Shown here piece after piece: positions 32,668-44,574 of a DNA stretch of 64,000 nt. How positions within the stretch are numbered: position 1 is the first letter of the stretch; each line of letters starts with the position of its first letter. This DNA is from Gossypium raimondii (taxonomy: Eukaryota; Streptophyta; Magnoliopsida; Malvales; Malvaceae). The translations under genes were made by a program, and so were the position numbers. The notes beneath the pieces are model-generated. The model made no database searches. It saw nothing but the letters and a program-made list of their open reading frames with translations, and had not been told where the DNA came from. Location: NCBI RefSeq assembly GCF_025698545.1, contig NC_068565.1:558001-622000 (forward strand), in the 5' to 3' direction.

Positions 32668-33816
32668 ATGTTCAATCTTGTTCATTTTCTTCTTTTTGTT
32701 CTTCACCATCTACTTCAAGCTCAAGCCTTAACATTACCACAAGATATTTCAGCTTTAAAAGCCTTTAAATCCTCAATCAAACAAAGCTCAATCCCATCAT
32801 GGTCTTGCCTAGCTTCATGGGACTTTTCCGACGACCCTTGCGCCGTCCCCCACCGTACTCGCTTTATCTGCGGCGTTTCTTGCTCGCCGGACGCCACTCG
32901 TATCACCCAAATCACGCTTGATCCTATTGGTTACTCGGGTCAACTCACCCCACTCATTTCACAACTCACCCAACTCACCACACTCGATCTCTCTGATAAC
33001 TATTTCTTCGGTCGTATACCTTCTTCCATTTATTCTCTACGTAATCTCCAGACTCTGACTCTAACATCCAACTCGTTTTCCGGCTCGATTCCTGACTCAG
33101 TCACGGCTCTCAAATCGCTTGAAACATTAGACCTTTCTCATAATGCTCTGTCCGGGAAATTACCGAAATCACTTAACTCGCTTACGAGTTTAAAGAGGCT
33201 CGACCTGAGTTACAACAAACTCACTGGGTTTCTACCGAAACTCCCGTTTAACTTATTGGAACTTGCTTTAAAAGCAAATTCTTTATCTGGGTATGTCTCG
33301 AAATCAACTTTCGACGGGTTAACTCGGTTAGAAGTCGTTGAACTCAGTGACAACTCGTTTTCCGGTACCCTGGGAGCATGGTTCTTCCTCTTACCGTCGT
33401 TACAACAAGTTGATTTAGCCAACAACAGCTTTACACATGTCGACATCTCGAAGCCCGCCGGTGGTAACAGCGACCTCGTCGCCGTCAACCTTGGGTTCAA
33501 CAAGATCGAAGGGAACCTCCCGGCGAACTTCGCCGACTATCCGATGTTGTCTTCCCTGTCCTTGCGTTACAATCGATTACGTGGCGCCATCCCATTGGGT
33601 TACAGCAAGAAAAAGTCTTTGAGGCGATTATTTTTGGATGGGAATTTCTTGATCGGAACACCACCGGCAGAGTTTTTCGCCGGCGATACGGAGGTTACGG
33701 GTAGTTTGGGCGATAATTGTCTACGGGGATGTCCGGCAAATTCTCAGCTGTGCTCGCCGCGGCAAAAATCGTACGCAATTTGCAAGCGAGCTTATAGTGG
33801 GAAACCAAGGTCTTAA
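32668..33816 (+). CDS. Secreted leucine-rich-repeat protein (no kinase, no membrane anchor)
   Basis: Single exon, 382 aa. Residues 1-20 are a signal peptide (MFNLVHFLLFVLHHLLQAQA). An LRRNT-like cap follows, with cysteines in SWSCLASWDFSDDPC and FICGVSC. About nine or ten plant-type LRRs span roughly 85-335, with repeats such as LTTLDLSDNYFFGRIPSS and LKRLDLSYNKLTGFLPK. A Cys-containing cap (DNCLRGCP, QLCSP, YAICKRAY) ends in GKPRS. There is no transmembrane helix or kinase after the LRRs, so it is predicted to be apoplastic. It could act as a co-receptor partner, a cell-wall LRR protein or an inhibitor-like protein; I cannot choose among these. GC content is well above the surroundings, as expected for an intronless plant gene. 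Confidence 0.9.
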   Translation: MFNLVHFLLFVLHHLLQAQALTLPQDISALKAFKSSIKQSSIPSWSCLASWDFSDDPCAVPHRTRFICGVSCSPDATRITQITLDPIGYSGQLTPLISQLTQLTTLDLSDNYFFGRIPSSIYSLRNLQTLTLTSNSFSGSIPDSVTALKSLETLDLSHNALSGKLPKSLNSLTSLKRLDLSYNKLTGFLPKLPFNLLELALKANSLSGYVSKSTFDGLTRLEVVELSDNSFSGTLGAWFFLLPSLQQVDLANNSFTHVDISKPAGGNSDLVAVNLGFNKIEGNLPANFADYPMLSSLSLRYNRLRGAIPLGYSKKKSLRRLFLDGNFLIGTPPAEFFAGDTEVTGSLGDNCLRGCPANSQLCSPRQKSYAICKRAYSGKPRS

Positions 33817-36239
33817 GAGTCAAATTTTAGTCAACGTTGTTTATTTTTTTAAATAATAATAAAATAGTTAAAGAATTTGTGAAATAATTAAATAATTAAT
33901 ATGATGTAAATATAGTTTAATGGATTTGTTTTTTCTTTAAATAATGATTAGTGGTGTCAGCTTTGCTGGTACCTTGATGTTCATCCCTTCAGTCTCAAGT
34001 TTGGTTGATTTTCCCATGTGTTTTTTTCGAAAATAAATGTTATTTATATATCGAAGCTTATTTTTAGTTATGGTTGAGTGGAGTAAAATTTACGTATGAT
34101 ATAATAAATATTTTTTTTTGTTTTTTTTTTCATATGATTTTTATTAAAGGAAAAAAAAATAGAGGTACAGACTTTTAAAAAAAAAAGTATAGCACAAAGC
34201 AAGTAATGCTTCCGGAGGGAGACTATGAGGGGCAACACGAAAATGGAATCCCACAAGTCACCGTGGAGCCAGATGGGAGTCGACATTGGAGAAGGGATCC
34301 ATGGCCAGCGAATGGCTTCAACCACCAATCTTGTAGGCTGGTACAACAAAACACGAGCTCCGTCTAGCGAAGGACCATGGTGAATGTGATAGATAGCACT
34401 CAGAGATAAACGCTACAGGAGAGAAGAAAGAGGGTTAGGCCCAAAGTCAGGAGTGATCGGAAGAAGGCTTTCAGATCACCGATAGAAGGTCAACGAACGA
34501 GAGGGGCACGGTTCAGACTTCATTTTGTCCAAGTAAAAGAAAAACAAATGGAAAGGTAAAGAAAAGGAGGAAGGAAAAAAGATCCGACAATGGCCGACAC
34601 GAGGTTGATCGTGCCAACAATCACAATGGAAATGGGGAAAGCGAGGCTTCAGAGAGAGGGAAAAAAAAAAGAAATTGTAAGGTGCATTGCTGTATTTCTA
34701 CATAAGGGTAAAACAAAAAAAAAAATTTAAGGGACCAAAAATGAATAGAAATTAAGAGGGAGTAAAGTGTAATTTTATCATTATTTTAATTTGTGATTTC
34801 ATAAAAGTTGAATAAACTACATAAAAAAATACAAATTTAAAAAGAATTAATTTTTATAAATCATAAAACTAATAAAAATACGAATGTTTAGAAATAAATA
34901 CTCTAACCCTAAATATATTATTTGAACATAAATATAAAATGCATCCATTAAATATATATACATTTTCTCTTCTATAGTTGCCATCCATATAGAAATCTTT
35001 TTCCATCATGCGAATGGTCGTCCGACCTCTAAGTTAGTGTCGCTCACCCCTTCCTGCCCTACATAATGTTCTCCATTTGCTCTTCATTGGCCTTTGTTTT
35101 CACTTTTGTCCAGCCTTTGGGGGTTATCGGATCTTATATTTTTTGTCACCAATGAGTCCTTAGTCAATTGGGGGGGGGGGGGGGAAGAAGGTCCTTGCGA
35201 GCTCTGTTTTGGTTGGAGCAAGGCTCGAAGGATGGTTACCCCTTCGGCCTTTAGGTTTTATTTTGTCTCTGGGCATCTTTGACACCATTTCCTCGTCATG
35301 TAAGTAAAGATAACCTAGAAGCCCGTTTTTTGTGCTTTGGTCGAGGATTCAGCCGTAGGTCGAGCAACCATTTGGGGTTTCCTTTTTTTATGTTATATCG
35401 TCTTCTATTTTGTGGCCAATCAGGGAAGGTCCATGGCATGTGCGACTGTTGCTTCTACTTGTGGACGCGATTCTCCCCTCTTGCAGCCCCGATATTACGA
35501 CACTAGCCTTCCACTCTAATTTCGACCCGATTTCAAGACGGAGCTTGTTTATCTTCACGATCATGCTTGTGATGCTCCTCTATCGTAATTCGTTTGAAGT
35601 GAATGATCTTGCGCGCTTCGGTTTTGTTGTTGATGGTTGGAATTAGAGTTATTCAACCTTGGGGTTCTCTTTCTCCGAGAGTGAACCTATTAACTCTTTC
35701 ACTAGTGTTAAAACTCATACAGTTATTATTGGTATTTTATAAAAAGTTTTTTTTTTATTTACTTCTTTCATACGAGTGTAACATCATAATTCTTAATTTT
35801 TGTTTTTAAATACAATGCTTAAAATTGTCAAATTGAAAGAAACTCGTATATCAAATTGAATATCAAAATTAAAGTTAAATTCAAGTATCAAATTGAACAT
35901 TGAAGTAAAACTCAGATCCCAAAATAGTATATTAACCTTTGTTTTTTTACAATCTTTGGAGTTAGAGTTAATTGAGGATGATGGTATGCTCAACTCTTTT
36001 TCCCAAATTTTTAGGGTTATATTATAACTCCGGACTTATACCATAAGGCAAATGAAGAATCAGAACAATATAAATAATATAATTGGCACGAAAATGAAAT
36101 AAAATATGATACATATACACCAATTGCAAACTCCAAAAACAAACTAATAGCACATAATTTTACTACATTTATTTTATTTGACTAATACCCTAGTGCTTTG
36201 CCAAATTCATTATTGGGTAGCCCTCAGACCTCAGCTTCA
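33817..36239. other. Spacer between the LRR and esterase genes
   Basis: After the LRR 3' UTR there are two less AT-rich blocks, about 34180-34660 and 35000-35720, with repeat-like character. The second includes a run of 15 G at 35170-35184. Open frames there are short, overlap one another in several frames and look fortuitous. No identifiable domains. Confidence 0.45.
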
Positions 36240-37130
36240 AACATCATATGGCAAAAAATTTAATCCGGCCACCGGACCAAATTGAAGCAAAATGGTCAAC
36301 ATAGACTTGAGGAAGCAAATAGCAGCAACAATGAGAACGATGACAACAAATGAGGCCTCGGGATTTAGGTACTTTCAGAGATTACCCTGATTTTGGATTC
36401 AAGCAAGCACCAAATATAGCGAACATAATAAAATCCAGTGGACCAAATCGAAGCTAAAATGTCAACATCGACTTGAGGAAGCAAATGGAATAGCAACAAC
36501 AACAGCGGCAATGACAACATAATGAAGCCTTGGGATTTAGGTAGTTTTCAGAGATTACCTTGTTTTCGGGTTCAAGAAAGCACCATAGCCAAAAGAAGGG
36601 AATGAATATGGCAAACATAATCAAGTCCAATGGACCAAACTGAAGCTAAAAGCTCAATATTAAATCAAAGAAGCAAAAGGAACAACAACAACAACGACTG
36701 CGACAACATAATGAAGCCTTGGGATTTGGGTACTTTAAGATTTACCCGGTTTTAGGATTCAAGCAAAGCACCATAGCCAGGACACGGGAAGGAATATGGA
36801 AAATATAATAAAGAAAAGTGGACAAATTCGAAGCTAAAGGTCAACATCAAACCAAAGAAGCAAACACAAACAAACAATGGATATAATGAAGCCTTGGGAT
36901 TTGAGTACTTTCGGATTTACCTGGGTTTCAGATTCAAGCAAAGCACCATAGCCAAAACAAGGAAATGAATATGGCAAACATGATAAATGCGGACAAATTT
37001 GAAGCTACAAGGTTAACATCAAATCAAAGAAGCAAATAGAACAACAATGACGAAGACGACTATGACTTAATGAAGCCTTGGGATTTAGTTACTTTGAGAT
37101 TGATATTACCCTGTTTTTTGGAGCTGAGCA
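36240..37130. repeat. Five-copy ~180-bp tandem array at the esterase 3' end
   Basis: Landmark gaagccttgggattt (first copy gaggcctcgggattt) occurs at 36352, 36524, 36713, 36888 and 37072: spacings 172, 189, 175 and 184. Each unit also has aagcaccatagcc, ggacaaattgaagc(t)aa, ggtcaacat and aagcaaa. Copies diverge by substitutions and small indels. The rightmost unit runs into the last coding exon of the esterase gene, so the final codons and stop lie in unit-type sequence. Confidence 0.88.
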
Positions 37131-38728
37131 AGGGGAAGATTGTGATGGTGGAGCATTGAAATGGGCGAGAAAAGCATCAGCCAACATGTGCCCCAACTTA
37201 ACCTGAGCCTCGGTTGTTAAATGAAGATTGTCCTCTTTCAGAGCCAACCCTTTGGCATCTACACATATTACGTTCGGAAGATCAATCCCCAGTTGTGCTT
37301 CCCTCACTTTCTCCATGTATCTCTCATCCCCTGATGCAATTGCAACCTGCAAATTATTCACCACATTATGAGTAGCATGCAATATGATTATTTCATAACG
37401 TTGATCACCAATCATCATCAATGTTGTTAAAGATTCAAGTGTAAAAATAAGCACTTGCCAAAGATTGTAGTGAAGTAAGACACAATATGTATGTGCAATG
37501 TATATGTATGCATATATAGCAATTATTGTTTTATCATGTATGTTGTTGAATACTCAAAATATTTATAAGAGGAGAGTTTGATAACATCTCGTTTCTTCCT
37601 AGTAGAGGTATACATAAAACTAACTAAAAGGTGACAAGTAATAAGCGTCTCAACATCATATAATATGAATTATTAATGTATTAAAATTTGTAAAAATAAA
37701 TCAAATTCTGCTATTAATTTCTATACTATATTTAAGTTGCGGGTTTAGTCTATATACTCTTAAGTTTATCAATTTTAGTCCCTATACTTTCTAAACTTCG
37801 ATAATTTCAGTCCTAATCCTAATGGTAGCAGCTAAATTCTTTACATCATATTCTATTATTAGTCCCGCACAACACCTGGTTGTGGATTTAATACATGCAC
37901 TCCAATTTGTTCCCTTTTAATCTCTACGCTATACGAATTTTGAAATTTCAGTTCCGACAAAAAAATTTTGTGCGTATTAGATAAAAATAGCAAGAGATAA
38001 TATGTTCATTGTATAAGATTTTGGAAATAATAGAATTTATATCAACCAATTTCACTGAAATTTCAAAATTCGGAAGAAAAAAGACCTAATTAGAATGGAA
38101 GGGCTAAATCCAAAACTTATGCATAATCAAGAACCTATGGATAAAAATTAATGATCCAAACCTGAATGATAGGAAGCGAAGGCAACCCAAGATCCTCACG
38201 CACATTATGAATCAACCTCTCCATGTTTTCCTTATAAGCTTCAGCAGTATGATACGACGGCGTATCACTCTCCCCTTGGTACCAAAGCAAAGCCTTGATT
38301 TCCCCTTTAGTCTTCTCCACACTCTCTTTACTTCTCTTAAGCATATTATCATACAGGTGCTGCCCACGTTCCCATTCCTTGATTGCAGTGCCACCCACGG
38401 CGCAAGGGACCAGACCCAAACACTCTCCGCCGCCGCCGAGATGGTCCTTCACCGCATTGGCGAACGACATCCCGGGCCCCACTCCACAGGCCTTACGGAC
38501 GTCGATGTCGTGGTGTAGCGGCTCCCGGGCGGGTTCCCAGTGGAGGTTGGCGCTAAGGCGGATGATGGAAGCGTGTGGTTGAGAATCCAGTGGGACGACG
38601 CCATCCCAGTGGTGGTGGTGAACGCCGCCTCGGCCTGCCATGTTGCTTTGGCCTGAAAGGATGAAAATGTGTTTGGGTGTTTGTGGGAATTGATTTTGCT
38701 CTGTAACGGGGATTTTTGTTTCCTCCAT
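37089..38728 (-). CDS. SGNH-fold carbohydrate esterase (CE6 / DUF303 type)
   Basis: Two exons, 38728-38162 and 37346-37089, phase-0 intron of 815 bp; 274 aa. The start at 38728 is the first ATG; the in-frame extension upstream has none. Closest to Arabidopsis At4g34215, a probable carbohydrate (acetyl) esterase. Catalytic blocks are all present: block I ILSGQSNMAGRGG with nucleophile Ser28, GGTAIKEWERG near 112-122, LLWYQGESD near 148-155, and the Asp-His pair in EDNLHLT (Asp228, His231). No signal peptide is apparent, as in the Arabidopsis relative, so the site of action is uncertain. After AHF the protein has an extra tail of about 22 residues ending VISISK, part of it encoded by tandem-repeat sequence. 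A longer transcript spliced at the gtaa near 37115 is possible. The intron contains hairpin-repeat debris. Confidence 0.92.
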
Positions 38729-39077
38729 GTCTATGGATTTTGGGATTTGTTGGGTTTGATTTTGATTATCCTTTAAGACTTGGTTTGGTTGAGAATTTGA
38801 AGCTAAAACTGGTGATGGAGATGTAAAGTTTGTTCTTTGGGCAAGTATCGATAGCAAGCTCTTATTATTACTATTTAGGTAGGTGTGTGATTTAAAAACT
38901 AGGTGTACGATTCAGCAGTGATGTGGAACCAGACTGGACCATTCCCTCGAAAATCGATTGGTATATATTGGTTCCCATAAAAAGATTCAATGTGATTTAT
39001 AATTTTTTAAATATTTTCTATGAATTTTAATTGTTTACATAAAATATAAAAATTAGGATTAAAACAATGTTTTTTAA

Positions 39078-39222
39078 GGGTTAGTTTGGATAAGCGGTGT
39101 GTTTACTTGCGGTTAGTGTAAAAACAACGGTGGCGGTGAAATTAGATACTGTAGCGATACTATAGCGTGAGACAAAAAGTAAGCTAAATGCACCGCACCC
39201 AATCGTCCATCCAAATCCACCC
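39078..39222. mobile_element. Tourist-like (PIF/Harbinger) MITE
   Basis: Ends gggttagtttggat and atccaaatccaccc are inverted repeats of the PIF/Harbinger Tourist type. The flanking taa on both sides fits a 3-bp target duplication. Internal gcggtg/caccgc and tactgtagcgatactatagcg are also palindromic. About 145 bp. Confidence 0.7.
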
Positions 39223-39229
39223 TAAGTTG

Positions 39230-39835
39230 GATTGGTGATTGACTCCTTTAGGTCATCGATTTGTCAGTTTGATCAGTTCAATTGAAACATTATTAAAAAT
39301 TTTGAAAAAAAAATTAGTTCAACGGTTAGTTTAATCGATTTTTTAGGTGGTTCAACCGTTTGTACTGTTTCCCGGTCTAACCGGTTCAAAGTCACTTTTG
39401 GACCACTCCTATCAGTCGGTCTAGCTCAAACAACATTGGATTAAATTTGTTATTATATCAATTAAAAAGTGTCATTTAATAGTCGAGTGAGAAAAAAAAA
39501 TTCAAAAAGTTTAGCAATCAAATTTACAATTTTTTTTGTTAAGTGACCAAAATAAAATTTTACCCAATGTTTAGTAACTAATGGTGTACTTTACTCTAAA
39601 AATACTCATTTGGAAGTCATGTAACTAAAAATTTAACATGTAATGAACGAGGTTGTTTGAACCAGATTGGACTAGTTGATCAGATTGATTGGATTGTGAG
39701 CCGACTAGGGTATTGGTTCGAAAAAAAGCATTGAACCGGTTGGGCCATGAATTGATAATTATCGGTTGAATCAGATTTTTAATGATTTATTTAATCAATC
39801 ATATGAACCAACAAATCAATGGCATTGTAACAACC
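39230..39835. repeat. Dispersed ggtt/aacc repeat, host of the solo LTR
   Basis: Two runs (about 39230-39430 and 39650-39835) of words such as ggttcaaccgtttg, cggtctaaccggttcaaag and ttgaaccggttgggcc, with AT-rich filler. The second run is interrupted at 39835 by the solo LTR and resumes after 41913 (gaccagtttgactaccg). Same family as 23580-23900. Confidence 0.55.
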
Positions 39836-41908
39836 CAATTTTCAGTGGTGTCGGAAACAGTGATTTGGGATCACTAAATCCGACATGTAAGCTTGAAAAT
39901 TTAATAAATTAATAATTATGGGTCAAGTGTGAATTTAGAAAAAATTTTGAATTAGTGAATTTTGTGATTTAAAAAAAATTAATAGGTAAATTTGGTCTAA
40001 AATGAGGTATCGAGACCTCGAACTCATAAGCCAAGCCATAAATATTTTTATAAATATTTATGGAGTGTCATTGAATTAGTATAAAAGTTTCGTTAGAAAA
40101 ATTTAACATTTGGATAGTCAATTAATTAAAAATGACTAAATTGAAAATAGTGCAAAATTTGTTAAATTGTGATTAATAGCTTAAGTGACTAATAAAGAGG
40201 GATTTAAAAGACAATTAGGCCTAAATTATATAGGCTGGACGGTTTGGGCAAGAAAAATCAGCAAGAAAGTAAGGAGAAACAAGGGCAAAATTAGAAATTT
40301 TGTAAATTAAACATATAAAACAAAGACAATATTGAAAAATCTAGAGATTTCTTCATAATTCATCAGCAAAAACGCCATAGGAGGTCTGAAACAAGCTGGT
40401 TTCTCATATTTTTACCCCATATCGAGAATCCAAAGATAAACGCGGAAAAGAGAAAATATCAAACTAGTCCCTGAAATATTACAACTCCTACAAATTGGCC
40501 TAGGTAAGTTCATACGGCTGAACTTTTATGATTAATTGTTAATGTGGGAATGATATAATGCATTAATTCGTATATTGTTGTTGAATTATGATTATTGTAA
40601 AAATGAGAAAAAAATGAGATTGTAAGTTCAAATTAAGGGATACGCAGGATTGAGTACATACGTTCAGTAACCAGTGATGAATTGACGAATAAATCCATGG
40701 TGGATCCATAGCAAATTGTGAAACTTAGGTATGGTATTTCAATAAAGAAAACCATACTGAGTTGTGAAAAGTAGGTATGGTATTTCAGTAAAGAAAACCA
40801 TACTGAGTTACAGTATTGTAAAAGATTCAAGCAAATTGTGGCACCGGGCAAACGATGTACTCAAATCCACAAGACGATCCTCAATTTGACAAGTATTTGT
40901 AAGTGCAATTGAAGCTAAATGTTGGAAATAAGTTGATATTTGATATTGAGCTCGATTGAGTAAATTCATTGTTCGAGACTGTGGTTGGCAGTAAATGTTG
41001 AATTATACTTGTTTATTAATATTGTTAGTGAAATCTTGATAAGATTTTATTATGGGCTTATGAACTTACTAAGCTTTCTTTAAGCTTACTATTGTGTGTT
41101 TAATGTTCTTTATAGATTGATGTGAAATCAGTGGATCGAATCAACACATCAGGACACACTATCCAGATCACTTCGGTAAATTTTATTGTGCATCATAAGG
41201 TTTATATGACATTTATAGGGTTTAATTGAAAAGAAGTGAAGATGTTATAAAGTTGGTTATTAACATTTTTTTTACTAAAACAAATTTGGACAGTAGCAGT
41301 AGTTCGACTTTGAAAAATCACCAAAAATTGTGAAAGTTGAATTAGATGTTGAATAAGATATGAAATTAAATCTTATTGAGTCTAGTTTTACATTGAAGAA
41401 ATGCTGTAAACAAGAAAATTTCATATTATGAGATATTTGAATTTTTATGAGACAGAGTCAGAGTGATTTCAGAATCCCCTATTCTGAATTTGGAAAATCA
41501 TTAAAATTTTTCTAAAAACAATTAAGGGTTATAATTTATATGTTTAAAATTATTAATGAGTCTATTTTCAATAGAAACTATCGATAATTAATTTTTAGTG
41601 AAGAAGAGTCGAAACTGTCAGACAGCAGAACATGGATGACTTTAAAGAATAAAATGTACTTATTGGCTAAACTATAAATTCTGAAAATTTTATGGTAAGA
41701 AGATATGTGAGTGTAGTTTCAAATAAATTTAGCGGATCTTAATTCGGAGTTCCGTAGCTCAATATATAAATAATTTAATGACTATGACTCGTGTGGACTG
41801 CTTTGATATGAACAAAGTAAATAGTGGAATTATGTGCAATTATTCTGTAAACTCCGGTAACATCCTATAACCCTGTTCCGGTGAACGATGTGGGTTAGGG
41901 GTGTTACA
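39836..41908. mobile_element. Solo LTR, about 2.07 kb (fossil)
   Basis: Begins tgtaacaaccc and ends ggggtgttaca, giving the TG...CA ends of an LTR with short terminal inverted repeats. It is flanked by a perfect 5-bp target duplication, ggcat (39831-39835 and 41909-41913). There is no internal gag-pol region, so this looks like a single LTR left after recombination. Long LTRs with tgtaacaaccc-type ends are common in Gypsy elements of cotton-like genomes; the family is inferred. The preserved duplication suggests moderate age. Confidence 0.85.
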
Positions 41909-42968
41909 GGCATGACCAGTTTGACTACCGTTTTGATTCTGAAAACCTTGATAATGAACTTGAATTTAACAAAATAATTTAAACAGTGTTAACTTTTGGA
42001 TCTCGATTATAAAATCTAATAAGTAAAATGACTAAATTCCTGAAAATAAAATTACAAAGACCAAATTCTAAATTTATGAAAAGTAAAATAACTTATGGGA
42101 TCTTTTAACATTTGTTTAATTATTGTTGAATCAGTAGTCAAATCCATTTAACCAAGAATCGATGATCTAACTAGTTCAATCATTAGCCAAATTTTAAAAC
42201 ATTGATTTTTAGTCTTTGTACTCTATGTAACTTGCACATTTAGTTCAATTTTAGTCACCATACTTTTCGAAATTATAAATTTTAGTTTTGATATTTTTAA
42301 AATCTTGAAATTTTAGTCCTATCTCAAGTGGTAGAAATTAAATATGTTTGGTCAAACTCTAGTATTAGTAGTGTTCTCTACGTAGAGTTGTTGATTTAGC
42401 ACTATTTTCCAATTAGGACGTTTACAATCATTATATTTTTAATTCCAAAATTTGGTGTAAACGATAATCATTAAGTTTGTTGATTGGGTTCTTATGAGTA
42501 ATATGTGGAAATAATAGGTAACATGGCATTATATAAGATTGAGTTTTTCTATGACTAGGTCGGTCATAGGTAAATCAATTGAGTATGATATATTTTGTCT
42601 AAATTATCGTAACTCAATAACAAATTATATCAATGTCATGATTTGAATAAATTTTAATGTCTCAAGACTAACTTGGAGCAATTTTTAGTAGATGGACTAA
42701 AATGAAATTTACATAGAATTATAAGACTCATGGTAAACATTGACCCTTTTTTATGAATGTTACCTAAAATTAACAAGCTAATATAACATTACAAACGTGA
42801 TAATATGCTTGTAACATTAAATTTTGGAAATGGTAAAATTTAATTAAATGAATTTAACGTTTACTATTCCAATCAGATTAAAATTTTCAAATCCAAAAAT
42901 ACAAAGACTAAATATGATAAAATTAAAGTACACAAACTAAATCTGTGACTTATGTCTAATACAAAGAC

Positions 42969-43297
42969 GGTTAAAATATGTTTATAGTCCCTGTATTTTT
43001 AAAATTTAAGAATTTATTCCATGCACTTGTATTTTCAAGAATTTGTTCTTACTTTTCAAATTTCAAAATTAGGTCTAATTGTTAATATTGTTATTTTTTG
43101 TTAAATTTAGGTTAATTACAAAATCTTTTTTAATTACATAGCTACCGCAACAACTTGTTTAACAAAAAAAAAGTATTAACATTTAGACCTGAAATTTGAA
43201 ATCTAAAAAGTAGAGAGATTAGTTTCGTAGGAATACAAGCACAAGGACTAAATTTTCAAAATTTAAAAAGTACAAGGACTATAGGCACATTTTAACC
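42969..43297. mobile_element. Hairpin element, well-preserved copy of the 'ggttaaaatatg' family
   Basis: Left end ggttaaaatatgtttatagt followed by ccctgtattttt; right end aaaaagtacaaggactatag followed by gcacattttaacc. The two arms pair over most of about 140 bp each. About 329 bp, no coding capacity. Decayed relatives: 22610-22912, 26575-26833 and about 41955-42110. It lies about 500 bp before the MYB start codon. Confidence 0.7.
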
Positions 43298-43796
43298 AAC
43301 AAATATCAATAAAATTTTATTAAAATCCTTCCCACAACCTTAACGAATAACGATCCAGAACTGAAAAAACGACAAAAACGAATTAAAAAAAAAATCCCCA
43401 CAAATTTCTCCTCAAATTCTCGCGATTTACTCACTTACCAGCGCCTCATCTACCATTTCCCATATCAGTAACTTCCAGAACTGTACGAGTCAAATCAGGA
43501 AACTACCGTTTTGAAATTCCTATGTTACCCCCAAGATTTTGTTAAGATTCGCATAATTTCAGTCATTACCTACGTGGCAACCCCGAAACGTATTACAGCT
43601 GTATTAGCTTCCAAACGGTTACTGGTCAATACCAGTGCCATTAAGGCTTATTACCTGTATTACTTTACCGGCCCTATCAGTTACCTGTACCTATCCCGTT
43701 TAAAAACCCTCCTTTCTTCTTCTTCCTTTACAAATAGATTTAAATCGCAGGCGCCGGAGAATAACCAACGAAGACCGCCGTCGGAATTTGGATTTA

Positions 43797-44555
43797 ATGG
43801 GTCAGGATATTGATCGGGTACGGGGACCATGGAGTCCTGAGGAGGATGAATTGTTGAGGAAGTTGGTGCAGCGGTATGGTCCGAGGAACTGGACGGTGAT
43901 TTCGACGTCGATTCCCGGTCGATCGGGGAAATCGTGTAGATTGCGGTGGTGTAATCAGCTTTCGCCGGAAGTAGAGCACCGTGCCTTCACGGCGGAGGAA
44001 GATCGGATTATTAGGAAAGCGCATGCCTTGTACGGGAACAAGTGGGCGACCATCGCGAGATTACTGAACGGGCGTACGGACAACGCCGTTAAGAATCACT
44101 GGAACTCGACGTTGAAGCGTAAGTTTATCGAGGATTCGGAATCGGAGAAAAAACCAGCTAAATCGCCGAGGACGGCGAGTAGTAGTAGTCCGTCGCGTTC
44201 TGACGCGAACGATTTAGGACTCGGTGTCGTTGCCGATGAGTTGAGTCAGTGCTCTCGTGTTTCGACTAAGCTTACACTCCGAAGTTCTTGGAACGAATCG
44301 GTCGATTTGAACAACGATGATGATCACTTGTCGAAAGAAAATGACTTGAAATTAACATCAGAAAAGCACGAGAATGATTCGTCGGCGACGGTGGCGGCGG
44401 CAATGCTTCCACCGGAAATATTGGCGGCGGCAATGCTTCCACCGGAAATATTGGCGGCGATAAAGGAGATGATTAAGAAAGAAGTGAGGGGTTACATGGA
44501 AGAGTTTGGATTTAGAAGTGAAAGCGTGAAGAATGCCATTGGAAATATTGAATAA
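43797..44555 (+). CDS. R2R3-MYB transcription factor, MYB44/MYB73/MYB77 group
   Basis: Intronless, 252 aa, start at the ATG at 43797. R2 repeat about residues 8-58 ([39 protein letters not shown]); R3 about 60-108 ([39 protein letters not shown]). These sequences and the lack of introns place it in subgroup 22, nuclear regulators of abscisic acid, auxin and stress responses. The C-terminal [14 protein letters not shown] block also matches that group. The middle region is shorter than usual and I do not see the LxLxL repression motif or the TGLYMSP motif clearly. A perfect 30-bp tandem duplication encodes [10 protein letters not shown] twice (residues 200-219). Confidence 0.93.
   Translation: MGQDIDRVRGPWSPEEDELLRKLVQRYGPRNWTVISTSIPGRSGKSCRLRWCNQLSPEVEHRAFTAEEDRIIRKAHALYGNKWATIARLLNGRTDNAVKNHWNSTLKRKFIEDSESEKKPAKSPRTASSSSPSRSDANDLGLGVVADELSQCSRVSTKLTLRSSWNESVDLNNDDDHLSKENDLKLTSEKHENDSSATVAAAMLPPEILAAAMLPPEILAAIKEMIKKEVRGYMEEFGFRSESVKNAIGNIE
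44394..44453 (+). repeat. Perfect 30-bp in-frame tandem duplication in the MYB gene
   Basis: Units 44394-44423 and 44424-44453 are identical and each encodes [10 protein letters not shown]. No substitutions separate them, so the duplication is recent or conserved by conversion. It extends the segment before the EMIKKEVR helix. Confidence 0.95.
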
Positions 44556-44574
44556 AGGGAAATTTGAAGGTTTA

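Noticed and set aside
35094-35809. Overlapping short frames near the poly-G run
   Set aside because: Several frames overlap in different phases with no domain; expected by chance in a GC-richer repeat block.
38207-38582. Plus-strand frames opposite the esterase
   Set aside because: Antisense shadows of a GC-rich exon with all SGNH catalytic blocks on the minus strand.
38729-38857. N-terminal extension of the esterase by 43 residues
   Set aside because: The extension begins at TTG and has no ATG; the first ATG at 38728 gives a length close to the Arabidopsis relative.
43511-43796. Frame upstream of the MYB gene, and a MYB start nine bases before 43797
   Set aside because: The upstream frame has no domain and overlaps the likely leader. 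The earlier MYB start would use TTG.
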